Below, piece after piece: positions 12,290-24,639 of a DNA stretch of 64,000 bases; positions within the stretch are counted from its first letter, which is position 1, and each line of letters starts with the position of its first letter. The stretch lies in contig NC_132913.1 of assembly GCF_047675955.1 (NCBI RefSeq), forward strand, positions 75,573,236-75,637,235. The letters run 5' to 3'. This stretch comes from Chlorocebus sabaeus. Taxonomy: Eukaryota > Chordata > Mammalia > Primates > Cercopithecidae. The position numbers and the translations under genes are program-made. A model generated the notes under the pieces. That model was not told where the DNA came from. It made no database searches and worked only from the letters and a program-made list of their open reading frames with translations.

Positions 12290-13230
12290 AAAAAATGATT
12301 TTCCCTTTTCTTTTTGAAGATGATTTTACTAGTGTAGGATTCTAGGTTGAAATCATTTTGTTTCAGCACTATTAAGATGTCATTCCATCATACCCTGGTT
12401 TCCATAATTTTTGCTAAAAAATCATGTGTACTTTACTTTTTTGTTGCTCTTTTAAAGATAATGTGCCTTTTCCTACCCCCTTAATACTTTTAAAAGTCAT
12501 CTTTGGAATTTTGTTTCCATTTGCTTTTATATAATTGTCCAAATGAGGTTTTCGTTTAAAAAAATTATAAATGAGTTTAGCAGGTTTCTCAGATCAGTTT
12601 TGGAAAATGTCAACCAGTTTTGTTTCAAATACTGCATTTCCTCTGCTCTCCTAAAATCACAGTGCTAGTAAGTTCATAGAGTTAGGATTTGATTACAACC
12701 AAGATAATATGAGTTTATTCGCTATATATTTTTTTATTTTTATTTTATTTTTTGGAGACACAGTCTCACTCTGATGCCCAGACTGGAGTGCAGTGCCTCG
12801 ATCTTGGCTCACTGAAATCTCTGCCTCCTGGGTTCAAGCAATTGTACTGCCTCAGCCTCCCGAAGTAACTGGGACTATAGGCACACACCACCACACCTGG
12901 CTAATTTTGTATTTTTAGTAGAGTCAGAGTTTCACCATATTGGCCAGGCTAGTCTCAAACTCCTGACCTCATGATCCGACTGCCTCGGCCTCCCAAAGTG
13001 CTGGGATTACAGGCGTGAGCAACTGTGCCTGGCCTTTGCTATATTTTTAGCTTCTATGCTAAAAATATACAATGACCTTCTCTATGTCTACATTTGTTCA
13101 AAAGATTCAGTTTTGTTTACAATTTTCTCAAATATTTTCTTTAAATTGTATTTTAAGGTATCTTCAAACAAAGCAATGAGTTTAAAAACAATCTTGATTT
13201 TATTTAAATCAATTTTTTCCAAAAAACTCA
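12290..13230 (-). mobile_element. Old L1/HAL1 3' fragment, minus strand, split by an Alu
   Basis: The T-rich sequence has the order seen in reverse-strand old L1 3' ends: TTCTAGGTTGAAATCATTTT near 12340, TTCCATCATACCCTGGTTTC near 12383, TGCTAAAAAATC near 12413, and CAAATACTGCATTTCCTCTG near 12627. The minus Alu at 12733-13034 interrupts it. No intact frame. Family assignment is tentative. Confidence 0.45.
12733..13034 (-). mobile_element. Alu (AluS-like), minus strand
   Basis: Reverse Alu from a poly-T-rich tail, through GGAGACACAGTCTCACTC, to CTGTGCCTGGCC. Left flank GCTATATATTTT and right flank GCTATATTTTTA form an approximate target-site duplication. Moderately diverged. Confidence 0.93.
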
Positions 13231-13387
13231 AGATATGTGCTAAATATGTGATGTGTGTGTGTATCCATGTGTGTGTATGTTCAATTTATTAACTGCTGCA
13301 GATATGTTAGAATGGGATTTTCCTATTTAAGTGGCATTTCTTGACTTTGACATTAGTATCTTTTTATCTACACATAAGAATTTTACA

Positions 13388-13611
13388 TCCTGGCTAACAT
13401 TGTGAAACCCCGTCTCTAGTAAAAATACAAAAAAAAAAATTGGCCTGGCGCAGTGGTGGGCGCCTGTAGTCCCAGCTGCTGAGGAGGCTGAGGCATGAGA
13501 ATGGTGTGAACCTGGGAGGCAGAGCTTGCAGTGTGTCGAGATCACACCACAGCACTCCAGCCTGGGCGACAGAGCGAGACTCTGTCTCCAAAAAAAAAAA
13601 AAAAAAAAAAT
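13388..13611 (+). mobile_element. 5'-truncated AluY-like copy
   Basis: The element begins inside the Alu left arm at TCCTGGCTAACATTGTG and runs to a 20-base A tail. AGAATTTTACA is repeated exactly on both sides (13377-13387 and 13612-13622), so the truncation happened at insertion and not by later deletion. Confidence 0.95.
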
Positions 13612-13622
13612 AGAATTTTACA

Positions 13623-14849
13623 AATTGTATTTGAAGTCCTTCCGACATTACTCCTGGTGACTTTTATTTTAAACAAGTTCTCATTTTCTAAGAAGGTGTT
13701 TTTAATATACCATCTCATTATATGACCCAGAAGTTTGTAACAGACTTACTGTTTCTATCATACGCTATTTAAGAAAATGATTTTAAATATAGAAAACAGG
13801 GAAAGATTTCTATTTGTATCATTACATAGAAAACATCACAAAGTAATATTAATATAGAATTATTATTTGTTCAAGATGTATTATTATTTGTTCTAAGATG
13901 TATTAAGACCAAGAAGAAAATGAATGATTATTTTTAGAGTAGTATTTGTACTAAAGTATTATACTAATAGGCTCTGCTATACACTAACATATCTGGAAAA
14001 AATAAAATAATATCCAAAATATTTTCAAATATTTAGATTTCCTCTGAGTGATAATACCATTTCTCTTAAGCATCTTATACAGTTTTTGGTGTATTTAGTG
14101 TAAAATTTCTTAATGAGGGATTAATTAATCAAACATGAAAATATCTTGTCAAATTTTAAGAGTGTGTTTAGTTGAAACCAGAGGGTGACATGCAATAAGA
14201 ATAATGAAAAAATAAGCTTAAATATTTTGACAATTGCAAATATGTGAGAATGTTTTCTTAACAAAAACAAATTGGCAAAATTTCAATGTTTAATTTTATT
14301 TGGAAAAGAGTAAATTATCTTACTGAATTATTATAATTAAATAAATTCCTACATACGGTCTCTAATTTGATGTTTACTTATCAGTTTTATCATAATTGGT
14401 TTCTATACCAAAATCCTTTGTATTTAAAATATAGATGTCAATTAAAGTTGTAGAATTGTTTTGACTATTATTTATGGAAAGAATTTGTAGACCTTATCTA
14501 TCAAATTACACTTTTAAGTGGTATTTTTCTAAAGAATATATTTTGTGCTGATTCTAATTATTGTACCATATGATTGAAATAACTTACCTATTTCAGTTGA
14601 GAATGTAATGAATCAAGTCTGTATGATTCGTTTAATTTTGAAGACATTGAGTTGTGTCATAATCTTGGGATCTTGGTATCCTGTAACCTCATAAGAAGAG
14701 AGGCTTAACCAAGGCTGGGAGAAGAATGACTAAATGGGATGTTTTGTTGACCATTATGGGTCCAGTCAGCAATTCAAATAATTATATGTAAAAGATAACT
14801 AAAGAATTAACAAGTACATCAATATTTTTAATTATTTATCGATTAATTC
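13623..14849. other. AT-rich non-coding stretch, nothing identified
   Basis: About 1.2 kb with very high A+T and no recognised repeat, CpG cluster or coding-like frame. Confidence 0.5.
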
Positions 14850-15769
14850 CAACTACTAGAAATAAGGGCAGAAACCAAATATAGGATGGAAAATGTGAGC
14901 TGTCAACCAGAATAACCAGAGATATATTCGGCCTGAATATAGCCCCCAACCACTAGATACAAAGTGCATCATCCTATAAGAGGAAAGAATTGTTTTAGTT
15001 CAGAGCAAGCTGGCAAGATAGAATTGAGATTTCAATGAAAGGAACATTTAATTCCACTAGGCAAAAATATAAACTGTTAACAGAAGAAAAAGAAAACATG
15101 ATGGAAGAACAAGAATCATGAACAGAAAAGAACAGATTTGAAAAAAAAATAGAAATTCTGAAAATAAAAAATATAGATACTGCAATTTAATACTACATTG
15201 ATAGTCAAAACAGAAAACTAGACATGATGTGACAGGAACGAATTATTTACTTAAAAGATAGAGAATGCTGCAAATCTAAGACAGTATTTAAATGGAGAAG
15301 GTTAATATATGATTTAAAAAAAAAAAAAGAGTTCCAGAAAAAGAACAGAGAGATACAGGATAAGATGATAAATAAAATTATTTTCCATGTAATTGATAAG
15401 CTGATCCTAAATTTAAATGGAAAAGCAGAGTCTGATCTAGACTGTCAAGACAAACTTGTAGAAAAGTAGAATAAATAAGAGCAGGAGAAGATGAGCTTAA
15501 AAAGGAATAAAAAACCTGTAATCCCAGCACTTTGGGAGGCCGAGGTGGGCGGATCACGAGGTCAGGAGATCGAGACCATCCAGGCTAACACGGTGAAACC
15601 CCGTCTTTGCTAAAAATACAAAAAAATTAGCCAGACATGGTGGTGGGCGCCTGTAGTCCCAGCTACTCGGGAGCTGAGGCAAGAGAAGGGTGTGAACCCG
15701 GGAGGCGGAGCTTGCAGTGAGCTGAGATCATGCCACTGAGCTCCTGGGCGACAGAGCGAGACTCTTCCT

Positions 15770-15818
<49 letters not shown>

Positions 15819-16170
15819 AAGAAAAAAAGGAATAACAAAGAAAAAGTAGAATTTTAAAATAGAAAAGGAAGAAGAGAAATAAAACAGAAGATTTCTGTTT
15901 AAATATAAGTTTATAGTAATTAAAACAGTGTAGTATTGATAAATGAAAAAAATAAGTAAACAATATAACAGAATACATAGAAACAGATTCACAAATATGA
16001 CACTGTAGTATGTAAGTTACAGGGAATTACATGCTAGTGGAGAGGAAGTGACTCCACTTAATGGCACTAGAATAATTAGATATCCAAATGAATAAAAAGA
16101 AAATTTAGAATCTCATTTCAGATCAGACACAAAAATTCATTCCAGGTAGGCTAACACACAGAACTTTAAG
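14850..16170 (+). mobile_element. Old L1 (L1M) fragments, plus strand, split by an Alu
   Basis: The A-rich plus strand has L1-like phrases: TTCTGAAAATAAAAAATATAG near 15152, GATCCTAAATTTAAATGG near 15402, and after the Alu AGTAATTAAAACAGTGTAGT near 15915, the ORF2 C-terminal segment. Heavily mutated, with no surviving frame. Confidence 0.6.
15511..15823 (+). mobile_element. AluY-like, slightly 5'-truncated, long A tail
   Basis: The copy begins at CCTGTAATCCCAGC, lacking about the first 24 bases. It ends in an almost pure A tract of about 47 bases (15770-15816). AAAAAGGAATAA occurs before (15499-15510) and, in the form AAAAAGGAATAAC, after the tail. The long tail implies a fairly recent insertion. 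Frames on the opposite strand here are poly-F translations of the tail. Confidence 0.93.
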
Positions 16171-16543
16171 GCATTTAAAACTGTTTGTATATTTTAATTT
16201 TTTTAAGTTGCTAAAAGATACAGCATCAAAACTCTATTTTATAAGCATCCCTTTATTCCATCCTATCTAACTTCAAATCATTTTCTACCAAAACCTTTTT
16301 ATATGTATGCTTGCTTTTCTTCTGTTTTTAAATTATAAACTAGTTATTAAAATTATACATTCTAAAATTCTCCACTTTTAAATTAATTGAGTAACTTTTT
16401 TTCATTATTCAACATTTAAAATATCAAATAAGGATAGCTTACATGTGTTGGTTACAGCTATAAGTCTTTAAACTTTTTCAAATGATTCATTGGATAATAT
16501 ATTTATGTTTTAAAAAATTTTCTTTTACCATCTATTATTCTCA

Positions 16544-17024
16544 TGTAGGAGGTCAGATGCAGTACTGGAGGCAGAACTCAGACACCGGACCAAATTGAGG
16601 ACTAGCTAAAACACAGCCAGGGAAGAAGTAGCTCTCCATAAGACATATATGCCAATGTGCCATGCCAGTTCACTGCCATTGCAACACCTGGAAGTTACTG
16701 CCCCTTTCCATGGCAATGACCTGGAGATCTGGAAGTTACCAGCCCTTTCCTAGAAATTTCAGTATAATCCACCTCTTAGTTTGCATATAATTAAAAGTGG
16801 ATATAAATATGACTACAGAACTGCCATTGAGCTGCTACTCTGAGCACACTGCCTACAGGGTAGCTCTGCTCTACAAGGAGCAGTATCTCTGCTGCTGCTG
16901 TATATTGCCACTTCAATAAAAGTTCCTGTTTAACACCACCAGCTTGTCCCTGAATTCTTTCCTATATGAAGCCAAGACCCTCCCTAGCTAAGCCTCAATT
17001 CTGGGACTTGCCTGACCTGCATCA
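16544..17024 (+). mobile_element. ERV1-type solo LTR with TATA box and poly(A) signal
   Basis: An LTR-like unit of about 480 bp starting TGTAGGAGGTCAGATGCAG and ending CTGACCTGCATCA. It contains a repeated CTGGAAGTTAC motif, a TATA box (TATAAAT, 16802-16808), AATAAA (16915-16920) and a U5-like GCTAAGCCTCAATTCTGGGA. The layout is U3-R-U5 of a class I endogenous retrovirus. I recognise the sequence type but not the RepBase name. No internal region adjoins it. Target-site duplication not resolved (ATTC lies on both sides but a few bases off). Confidence 0.75.
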
Positions 17025-17160
17025 ATTCTAAAGCAATACATTTTTGGATATATTCTTTAAGAACACCCTGAAATCTTCATATAAATACCTGCATCTTCCT
17101 CTCATCCCTGGTCTTCATAAATATCTTTTTATGATCTCCTTGTGAGCTTCTTTGCTATTT

Positions 17161-17860
17161 TAAAATGCCATGTATTTTGGTTATCTATTGCTGTAAACAA
17201 TCTCCCCCAAAATTGAGTGGATTAAAACAACAATTATTTAATTATCACTTAAAATACTCTCGGTAAGACATTTGAACAAGGCACAGTGGGTTTGGATGGT
17301 CTCAGTGTTATATGATGTCTGCTGGGCAGAATTAATACATGATTTGCCAGGCCAGTGCAAAAAGAAGTTGGACTTGTTCATAAATTATTAAGTATTTCAA
17401 TTTAGTGATAGCAGAGCATTAAACCACGCACAGAAACCTGAAAGCATGGGAGCCTTCCGTGTAACTGCTCAGGTCACACATCTATAAAGCCTGCCCTTCG
17501 GCTGGTCATAAAACATTCACAATGGCTTTTACATCACATGCCTGATACCCCAGGTAGGATGGTTCAAAAAACTGGAGGCTGCTTAGCATGGCTTAACTTG
17601 AATCATATGTCTGGGGATTTTGTCCTTACTGTTGGCTGAGTTTCTTGGTTCTGCTATACAGCTGTAGGACATTTTCCTCTCCACACGGCATCCCCACCTG
17701 ACCTGTCACCCTGGTTGAGGCTTCTCATATTCTAGATACTTGGTTCTAAGAGGAAGAAAGGGAAAGCCACCTGTACTTTTTAAACCTGCACTTAGAAGTT
17801 CTCTGCATTTTATGAGGTAAAGCACTTCACAAAGACAGCCAAGATTCAAGGAGAGGGTAA
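17161..17860 (-). mobile_element. MLT1-type MaLR LTR, minus strand, with an inner insert
   Basis: GGTTATCTATTGCTGTAAAC and AAAACAACAATTATTTAATT at the left are the antisense end of MLT1 LTRs. The right part (GTGTAGGACATT, CCACACGGCATC, then GCACTTCACAAAG) fits the rest. A piece at about 17355-17505 (CCAGGCCAGTGCAAAAAGAA to TAAAGCCTGCCC) does not belong to MLT1 and looks like a separate ancient, DNA-transposon-like repeat. Diverged; boundaries approximate. Confidence 0.65.
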
Positions 17861-18091
17861 ATAAACTACCTATTGATGTGCAAAGCAGAAAAGTGATGTG
17901 AAAGAGAAGGACTTTGGGGGACTATCATGTTACTTGCATAATATGAGATATGAGAAGTACTATCAAAAAAATAGTCACAGAGCTCAGCATTTGAATGTAG
18001 ATCTGTTTCATTTCAAAGTCCACATTCTTTCCACTACTACAAACTTTCTCTCAAGAATTAGGGGCTAGATTTTATTTTAAGAATCAAATCA

Positions 18092-18376
18092 GGCTGGGGG
18101 CGGTGGTTCACGCCTGTAATCCCAGCACTTTGGGAGGCTGAGGTGGGTGGATCACGAGGTCAGGAGTTTGAGACCAGCCAGGCCAATATGGTGAAACACC
18201 GTCTCTACTAAAAATACAAAAATTAGCCGGGCATGGTGGCACTCCCTTGTAGTCCCAACTACTCAGGAGGCCGAGGCAGGAGAATTGCTTGAACCTGGGA
18301 GACGGAGGTTGCAGTGAGCTGAGATCCACCACTGCACTCCAGCCTGGGCAACAGAGAGAGACTTCATCTTAAAAAA
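18092..18376 (+). mobile_element. AluS, plus strand
   Basis: Starts GGCTGGGGGCGGTGGTTC and ends in a short A tail. AAGAATCAAATCA before and AAGAATCAAATTA after form a 13-bp target-site duplication with one mismatch. Confidence 0.95.
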
Positions 18377-18505
18377 AAGAATCAAATTAGAATATAAAGG
18401 CACATTGTTATGCTTTTTTTTTTTCAGAATCACAGTATACAAAACATATACACACCGAATTTAGTTAATGTGCAATGACCTGACATTTTCAACTGGAATG
18501 ATAAG

Positions 18506-18510
<5 letters not shown>

Positions 18511-18542
<32 letters not shown>

Positions 18543-18827
18543 AGGCAGAGTTTCACTCTTGTTACCCAGGGTGCAGTGCAATGGCGCAATCTCAGCCCAC
18601 CGCAACCTCCGCCTCCCAGGTTCAAGCGATTCTCCTGCCTCAGCCTCCCAAGTAGCTGAGATTACAGGCATGCACCACCACACCCACCTAATTTTGCATT
18701 TTAGTAGAAATGGGGTTTCTCCATGTTGGTCGTGTTGGTCTTGAACTCCTGACCTCAGGTGATCTGCCTGCCTCGGCCTCCCAAAGAGCTGGGATTACAG
18801 GCATGAGCCACCACGCCCGGCAGAACT
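18511..18827 (-). mobile_element. AluS, minus strand, with long T tract
   Basis: Reverse Alu with about 30 T, GAGGCAGAGTTTCACTC, and ending CCACCACGCCCGGC. ATAAGAATTT flanks it on both sides (18501-18510 and 18828-18837). It lies only about 130 bp from the plus-strand Alu at 18092, giving an inverted Alu pair able to form double-stranded RNA if transcribed. Confidence 0.95.
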
Positions 18828-18837
18828 ATAAGAATTT

Positions 18838-20886
18838 ATCCATAACTTGACTAAGAAGGAAATGGTGTATCCCCATGAATTGGCCAAGGGAAATCTTCCC
18901 TTTCACCTTCTGAAGCTTCACTGAAAATTAGTGAACAAAAGGCAGATTTAGAGGAGAAAGGACATACAAATTTATTAATGTGCAAATAAGGCAGACAAAG
19001 GAGCGTTAGATAACAACTTCATCCTGTACTTTGGAAAACACAAAGGATTGAGGACAGAAGTGGAGATGATGCTCAGAGAGATCTTGAGGCCTGTTCCTCA
19101 GTTCAGCCTGTCAAAGCACTGTATTTTGGGGTATCAGTTTCTGAGCCCCAACAACCCCTAATTTCTGAACTAAAAGTGAGAAACATTGCTTTCATAATAG
19201 TAAGTTATTTCTGTAAAATTAGAATAACATTGTAATATTTCCATAATTTTTCTCACTTAAATAATACAACCTAGAAATTAGAAAACTATGCTAAATTAAA
19301 AAGAAGAAAAATTGTATAAAATTTAGGAAGTGCAGACAATTAACAAACATTTAAATAATTTTTATTTCTACCACCCAGACTATCCACTAATAACATTCTA
19401 TGCATACTTTACATTACTTTTTTTGTCATCACCATTGTAAATATAGTATAAAAATCAAGGTTAGAAACATATCTATTATATTAATCATTATCACCTTCCC
19501 CCTTACTTAAATTACACTCTTTTTCTATATCATTATGTTTATTTGCAATTCCTTTCTCATTTATCTATGATTTCCATGTGTTGGCCAAATGTTACCTGTT
19601 TTAATATAGGCATTAAAAGAAAAATATCGTTTCCTGTTTTAGAGTAAATTATGGTTCTAGAGTCAAATTATTTGGTGGTTGATGGAATATAGAATACGAA
19701 ACAGTAAAGGAAGCAGCATTATCTGAAATAGAAGAAAACAAAGGGAAACCTACTATCCCATATCTCTAAAACAATCCTGCTGGTTTTTAAGTTGTTTCTT
19801 CCCAAATATTAACAACATCATAACTTTCTCGAAAGTAAAAAAAAAAACAAAACAAACAAACAAAAAAAACCTATGTATCCATAGTTTACCTGTGGGTCTA
19901 AAATAATTAATGGTTCATTGAAAATTTTGAAATTAATAGTTAAAATTACAATTATAACTTATGTTTATAGTTGAGACATCACTTTCTTGCCTTCAATAAT
20001 ATTTTTCTTTTTTGTTTTCCTGAGATTTTGGAATTTGAGATTAAAGTAGAATTCTGATTAATTTTCAAACCAAAATTGGAATCTTTTAAAACATAAAGGT
20101 CCTAATACAGTGTGATAGGATGCCTCTAATTTAATGTCTCTTGACTATTTTCCACTGCTACTCATATAAACTAATGTTTCAATAAGGCTCTGTGAAAACG
20201 ATGTCTAACAGAACAACTGTATTTATAGAACAGAGAGTTTTCAGATTTTTCTGTGTGTCAATACATGCTGCATGTCCTTAAACATACCCTGTGTAAGTTC
20301 CAAGTGGAGTCACGCTCTGTCATAACAACCAGTCCAATTTTCCATTATATAAAAAAAGTTAACTATGTGGCTATATTCTGAAGCAAACGTAAATGAGATG
20401 TGTAGCTCCATGAGAATTATTTCTCACTTATGACATCTAGGTCTTATATTCCACATGGCAGATTTCATGAGCTTTTTATATTGTATAAATTTTGTACACA
20501 GATGAATCCCTGTGACAGAAAATTGTCAAACGTGTTTTCTCCTTGGAAACTCACTTCATCATTGTTAAAATCTCAATAAACAAAACTACAATGCTTTTTA
20601 ATTTCTCAACCCATCACTGAAACCTTAGAAAAACCACTATTAGTGTATAATCTACAAACATAATTATTTCTAGATAATCTTTAAGAATTTGCATAACAGA
20701 ATTTGTAATGAGACTTTTCTGGCTGTCCTCTTGTGCTGAAAACCCAAAACGAGAAATAAAGAGGAGCTATGCTGGTATTTTCTAAAGAGAGCCACCTGCA
20801 GAAGTCAAAGAACTAGTTCCTACCCCTATGTTAGACAGGGAGATGATTGGGAACGGGGAAAGCAGCACTGTAGTCCTCAGCCTTTT
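18838..20886. other. AT-rich non-coding stretch
   Basis: About 2 kb without Alu or clear L1. Bases 18880-19190 (TTCCCTTTCACCTTCTGAAG, CAAATTTATTAATGTGCAAA) may be a diverged LTR piece, but I cannot assign it. Several moderately GC segments near 20180-20340 carry no coding signal. Nothing else identified. Confidence 0.45.
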
Positions 20887-20896
20887 GGAGGTGTGA

Positions 20897-21161
20897 TGCA
20901 AGTTTTTGGTTTTGTTTGTTGAGATGGGGTCTCGCTCTGTCGCACGGGCTGGAGTGCAGTGAGGCTATCTCGGATCACTGCAACCTCCTCCTTCAGGGTT
21001 CAAGCAATTCTCCTGCCTCCGCCTCGCAATTTTTGTGTTTTTTGTAGAGATAGAGTCTGGCAATGTGGCCCAGGCTGGTCTCCAACTCCTAGACTCAAGC
21101 TATCTGCCAGCTCGACCTCCCAAAATGAGGGGATGACAGGCTGAGCCACCACTCCCAGCAA
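20897..21161 (-). mobile_element. Diverged Alu (AluJ/S), minus strand, internally deleted
   Basis: Reverse Alu from GAGATGGGGTCTCGCTCTGT to GAGCCACCACTCCCAGCA. It lacks about 45 bases between CTGCCTCCGCCTCGC and AATTTTTGTG. GGAGGTGTGA (20887-20896) and GGAGGTGTA (21162-21170) mark the target site. Confidence 0.9.
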
Positions 21162-21170
21162 GGAGGTGTA

Positions 21171-22798
21171 ATATTTATAGAGAGATTTTGTTTCCATTCC
21201 ACTGGGAGGATGGAGCATTCCTTCTTCTGTGAGTAGGGTGCTCTCTCTGTTACTCCTAACTCCTCAGTAAGGTGGCAGGTATAGAGCCTCCTGGCTATCC
21301 ACAGAACCAAGGCAGCTACATCTGCTGTTCCTAAAATGCCACAGTTAGACCCTTTTTTATTTGTTTATTTGGGATAAGAAAATTGTTTTAGATTATCACT
21401 CTTCTCTATTCTGATTCTTGGAATTAGTTCTGCCAACCTTGCTTTCAGTATGCCAAATTCAGCTTTAGAAATTCCAAACGAAACGTTTTTTCTCTCAATA
21501 AAGCCAATCATTTGGAAATCAAAAGCACTTTAATTTTCAAGCTATTGTTTGCAGTTTGGGCTTCTGAAAGCCTAATTAGGAGCTCAAAAGCCAGAATGCC
21601 TGCACCTGTATGTGTATACAGAGTATAGAAGGAAATATTTTTACCAGAACAATGGGTACAAGGAAGCATGTAAAACAGTACCTTATTTAATACCATAAAA
21701 TGTTATCCTGGACTGGTACAACTGACTCACAGAGCTCTGGAGCGGCATAACCAAAACCCAGACCCCATTGTTTTGCCTTCAGCCCAGATGTTTGTTTGTT
21801 TGTTTGTTTGGTGATTGTTGTGTTCTATGTCAGTACATTACTTCTCTCAAACACGATCTCTAACTCCTTGTTTTAGACTTCTCGATACCAGTGATGTAAG
21901 TGGCTTAGTACTCATCTTTATGACAGAAACTATTATATCAATTTAAAATGTAATCATTTTTGTAAATGGAATAATATTTTCATATTACTAAAAACCAATA
22001 TTGAAATTGAAAGCTACAGAAAAGATCTCAATATAATTGTAGTCGGAAGACTTTCAGTAAACAAACTAAATAAATAAATAAATAAATAGGTTAAAACTCC
22101 CCTCTGCCTTTTGTTAGTGGTGTATAGTCTGCAAAAATTAACCTCCTTTCTATAAAAATGAAAGTAATAATGCTTACCAGAAAAAAATTCACATTTGTAA
22201 GGTACTTTTGACAAGGGCCTGGCTAATAGAAACTAATTTTTTAAACTAATACAAAATAGAATATTCTGAAAAGGAATCCCAAATTTGTAAAAAGTCATTT
22301 ACTTTGACTTTTGTTTTTAAGTGTGTATTTAAATATTGTCTCAATTTAAAGATTTACTATACAAATAAATATTTTTCCATAGTAGTAAAAATAATAAGTT
22401 GTAATACTCAACTTATTAAAATTGTAATCTCTACTACTCTTAAACATTATTTGAAGTAGATGATGACATAATACTGTTCAAGCATCCATGTGAAAATTCA
22501 AGCATTGTACTAACAGACACACACAAAAATCAGATTCCTACATGTATACTTCACTTGAAGAAGACATTTTAATGTATCATAAAAACAAATTATGTTTTGC
22601 CTAAAGGCATCTAAGAAGTTTTTGATATCTGAGCATTATGTAAATGAGTTTTCTAAATATCTATTGTGGGTTTTCCTATTTATTTTAATGTCAAATTGGA
22701 TTTCATGATGCCCAGTAGGGAACTGAAGTTTTTAAGCCTGTAAACTATAACCATTTTTTATTTTATTTAATTTTTCCATTACATAAAATGACATATAC
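21171..22798. other. AT-rich non-coding stretch with two short microsatellites
   Basis: No interspersed repeat recognised. (GTTT)n lies at 21790-21811 and (AAAT)n at 22067-22087. No coding-like frame or CpG cluster. Confidence 0.55.
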
Positions 22799-22808
22799 AA
22801 CTACTTTC

Positions 22809-23112
22809 TTTTTTTTTTTTTTTTTTTTTGAGGCGGAGTTTCGCTCTGTCGCCCAGGCTGGAGTGCAGTGGCCGGATCTCAGCTCACTGCAAGCTCCGCC
22901 TCCCGGGTTTACGCCATTCTCCTGCCTCGAGACTCCCGAGTAGCTGGGACTACAGGCGCCCGCCACCTCGCCCGGCTAGATTTTTGTATTTTTTAGTAGA
23001 GACGGGGTTTCACCGGGTTAGCCAGGATGGTCTTGATCTCCTGACCTCGTGATCCGCCCGTCTCGGCCTCCCAAAGTGCTGGGATTACAGGCTTGAGCCA
23101 CCGCGCCCGGCC
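22809..23112 (-). mobile_element. Young AluY, Old World monkey type, minus strand
   Basis: Nearly undecayed AluY. On its own strand it reads GAATGGCGTAAACCCGGG and GAGATCCGGCCACTGCACTC, with GGCTCAAGCCTGTAATCC at the start. These variants are known from cercopithecid-specific AluY subfamilies and are absent from common human AluY. AACTACTTTC (22799-22808) and AACTATTTTC (23113-23122) form the target-site duplication. CpG sites are well preserved, which supports youth. Confidence 0.95.
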
Positions 23113-23394
23113 AACTATTTTCAAGTATGTGTGTGATTTCTGTATCTTTGTATATTCTTTCTGTTTCCAATAACTGTAAAATTTATTTAAAAGTGATAAA
23201 ACATATTCAAAATGTTAATAAGTCCTAGGCTTCCTTAAATATAGTAAATTCCAAACATTTATATTGATTAAAACCCCTCTATCATTAAAGAGATGTATAT
23301 TTAAAAAATGCAATCTAAATAAAGACAAGTCTGGAGCCTTACAAAATATTAGTTAAAATGCACTGAATATCTTTAAGTCTCTAGGTATACTTTC

Positions 23395-23800
23395 CATCTT
23401 TCTTTATCCTGCTCTGTTCTACAAAAGACTGACCCATAGAAACTACATCCAATTGTTTCATTGCCTTCAGATTTTCTACTGGTTTTGGCCAATGGGTACC
23501 CCAGCCGGAAATGGGAATGTGAGAAGAGAATGATATCAGCACATTTTCCCTGTTCTCTTACTATCTGATTGTCATTTGATTGTGATCCTTTACTGAAGGT
23601 CATGATTTCTATCGGGACTTCTTTTCCATATAATTATCCTCTCTGGGTTCTGGTAACCATTCTCTCCCTTTTTCTTGCCCTTCAGGGGTAGAGGTGGCAA
23701 TAGTTTCCTTGAATATTACTCTGTGAGGATAACTGTATTTCTTAAACCTTGCCTGCACTTTTATAAATCATCTTCTTAGTAATTTTTTCTCAAATTATCT
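23395..23800 (+). mobile_element. Ancient mammalian repeat, family not named (copy B)
   Basis: Contains GGTTTTGGCCAATGGGTACC, CTCTGGGTTCTGGTAACCAT, GCCCTTCAGGGGTAGAGGTG, CCTTGCCTGCACTTTTATAA and TTCTCAAATTATCTGGATTG in that order. I remember this order from a widespread ancient mammalian repeat, but not its name. Weaker related copy at 8290-8830. Confidence 0.5.
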
Positions 23801-24639
23801 GGATTGGAATGAGCCATTTCACACGGTTTCCCACGGACCTTTCTAAAACATTTGTATTGATTAGTATTTTTGGTGCTCAGGGAATCTTTAATGTTTTTGT
23901 ACCTAAACACAAACGTTAACACATTGTTAGTTTGTCATAAGTAGCATGTCTAAATTGCCATTATTTGTGCATTTCTCTTTAATATCTAGATAATATCTAG
24001 AAAATATCTCTTTAACATATAATATAAACTTTTTAAATATCAACATAATATTGCATTATTTAGACTCCAAGTTGTTCACTTATAACTGGAATGTTCTTCT
24101 ACTATTTATCTTTCCACTTTTCTGGAATTTCTTCAACAACTGACCTTACTCCCATGACGTTAAATTTCCGAACAGCTAGGATTAAATATTGACTTAGAAT
24201 AATTAAAAGGATGGTACTTCCTGAATAAATATAACTTTAGGATTATAGATAAGATAGGTCCCTTGAGATACCTAGACTTCTTTAATTTCCAGCAAACTAG
24301 TAAAGATTATGAAAATATATATTGTAAGACTGCGAAGGTAGCTAGACAAAAGCAGTGTCCAACAAATCTAGATTTTTTTCCATAATCATGACACTAACTG
24401 TTCTAAGTAGCCAGCAGTAGCAGTACTGAAAATCCTAATAACACGGAATTTAAGGTACTCAAACATGTTAATGGGTTATGACCACAGCTGAAAATTCACT
24501 TTGAAAAATCAAAGCTGTAAGACCCTCTCCCTTGTATGTTCTCTTAATACAGTATAAAAATCACATCACTCTAAAGTTTGTCATTTCTACACCCTTTTGT
24601 ATTTAGCAGATCAGACACCTGATAATAAGTTTGATATAA

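Noticed and set aside
15663..15992. Phenylalanine-rich membrane-like frame
   Set aside because: Reverse translation of the Alu poly(A) tail and adjoining A-rich L1.
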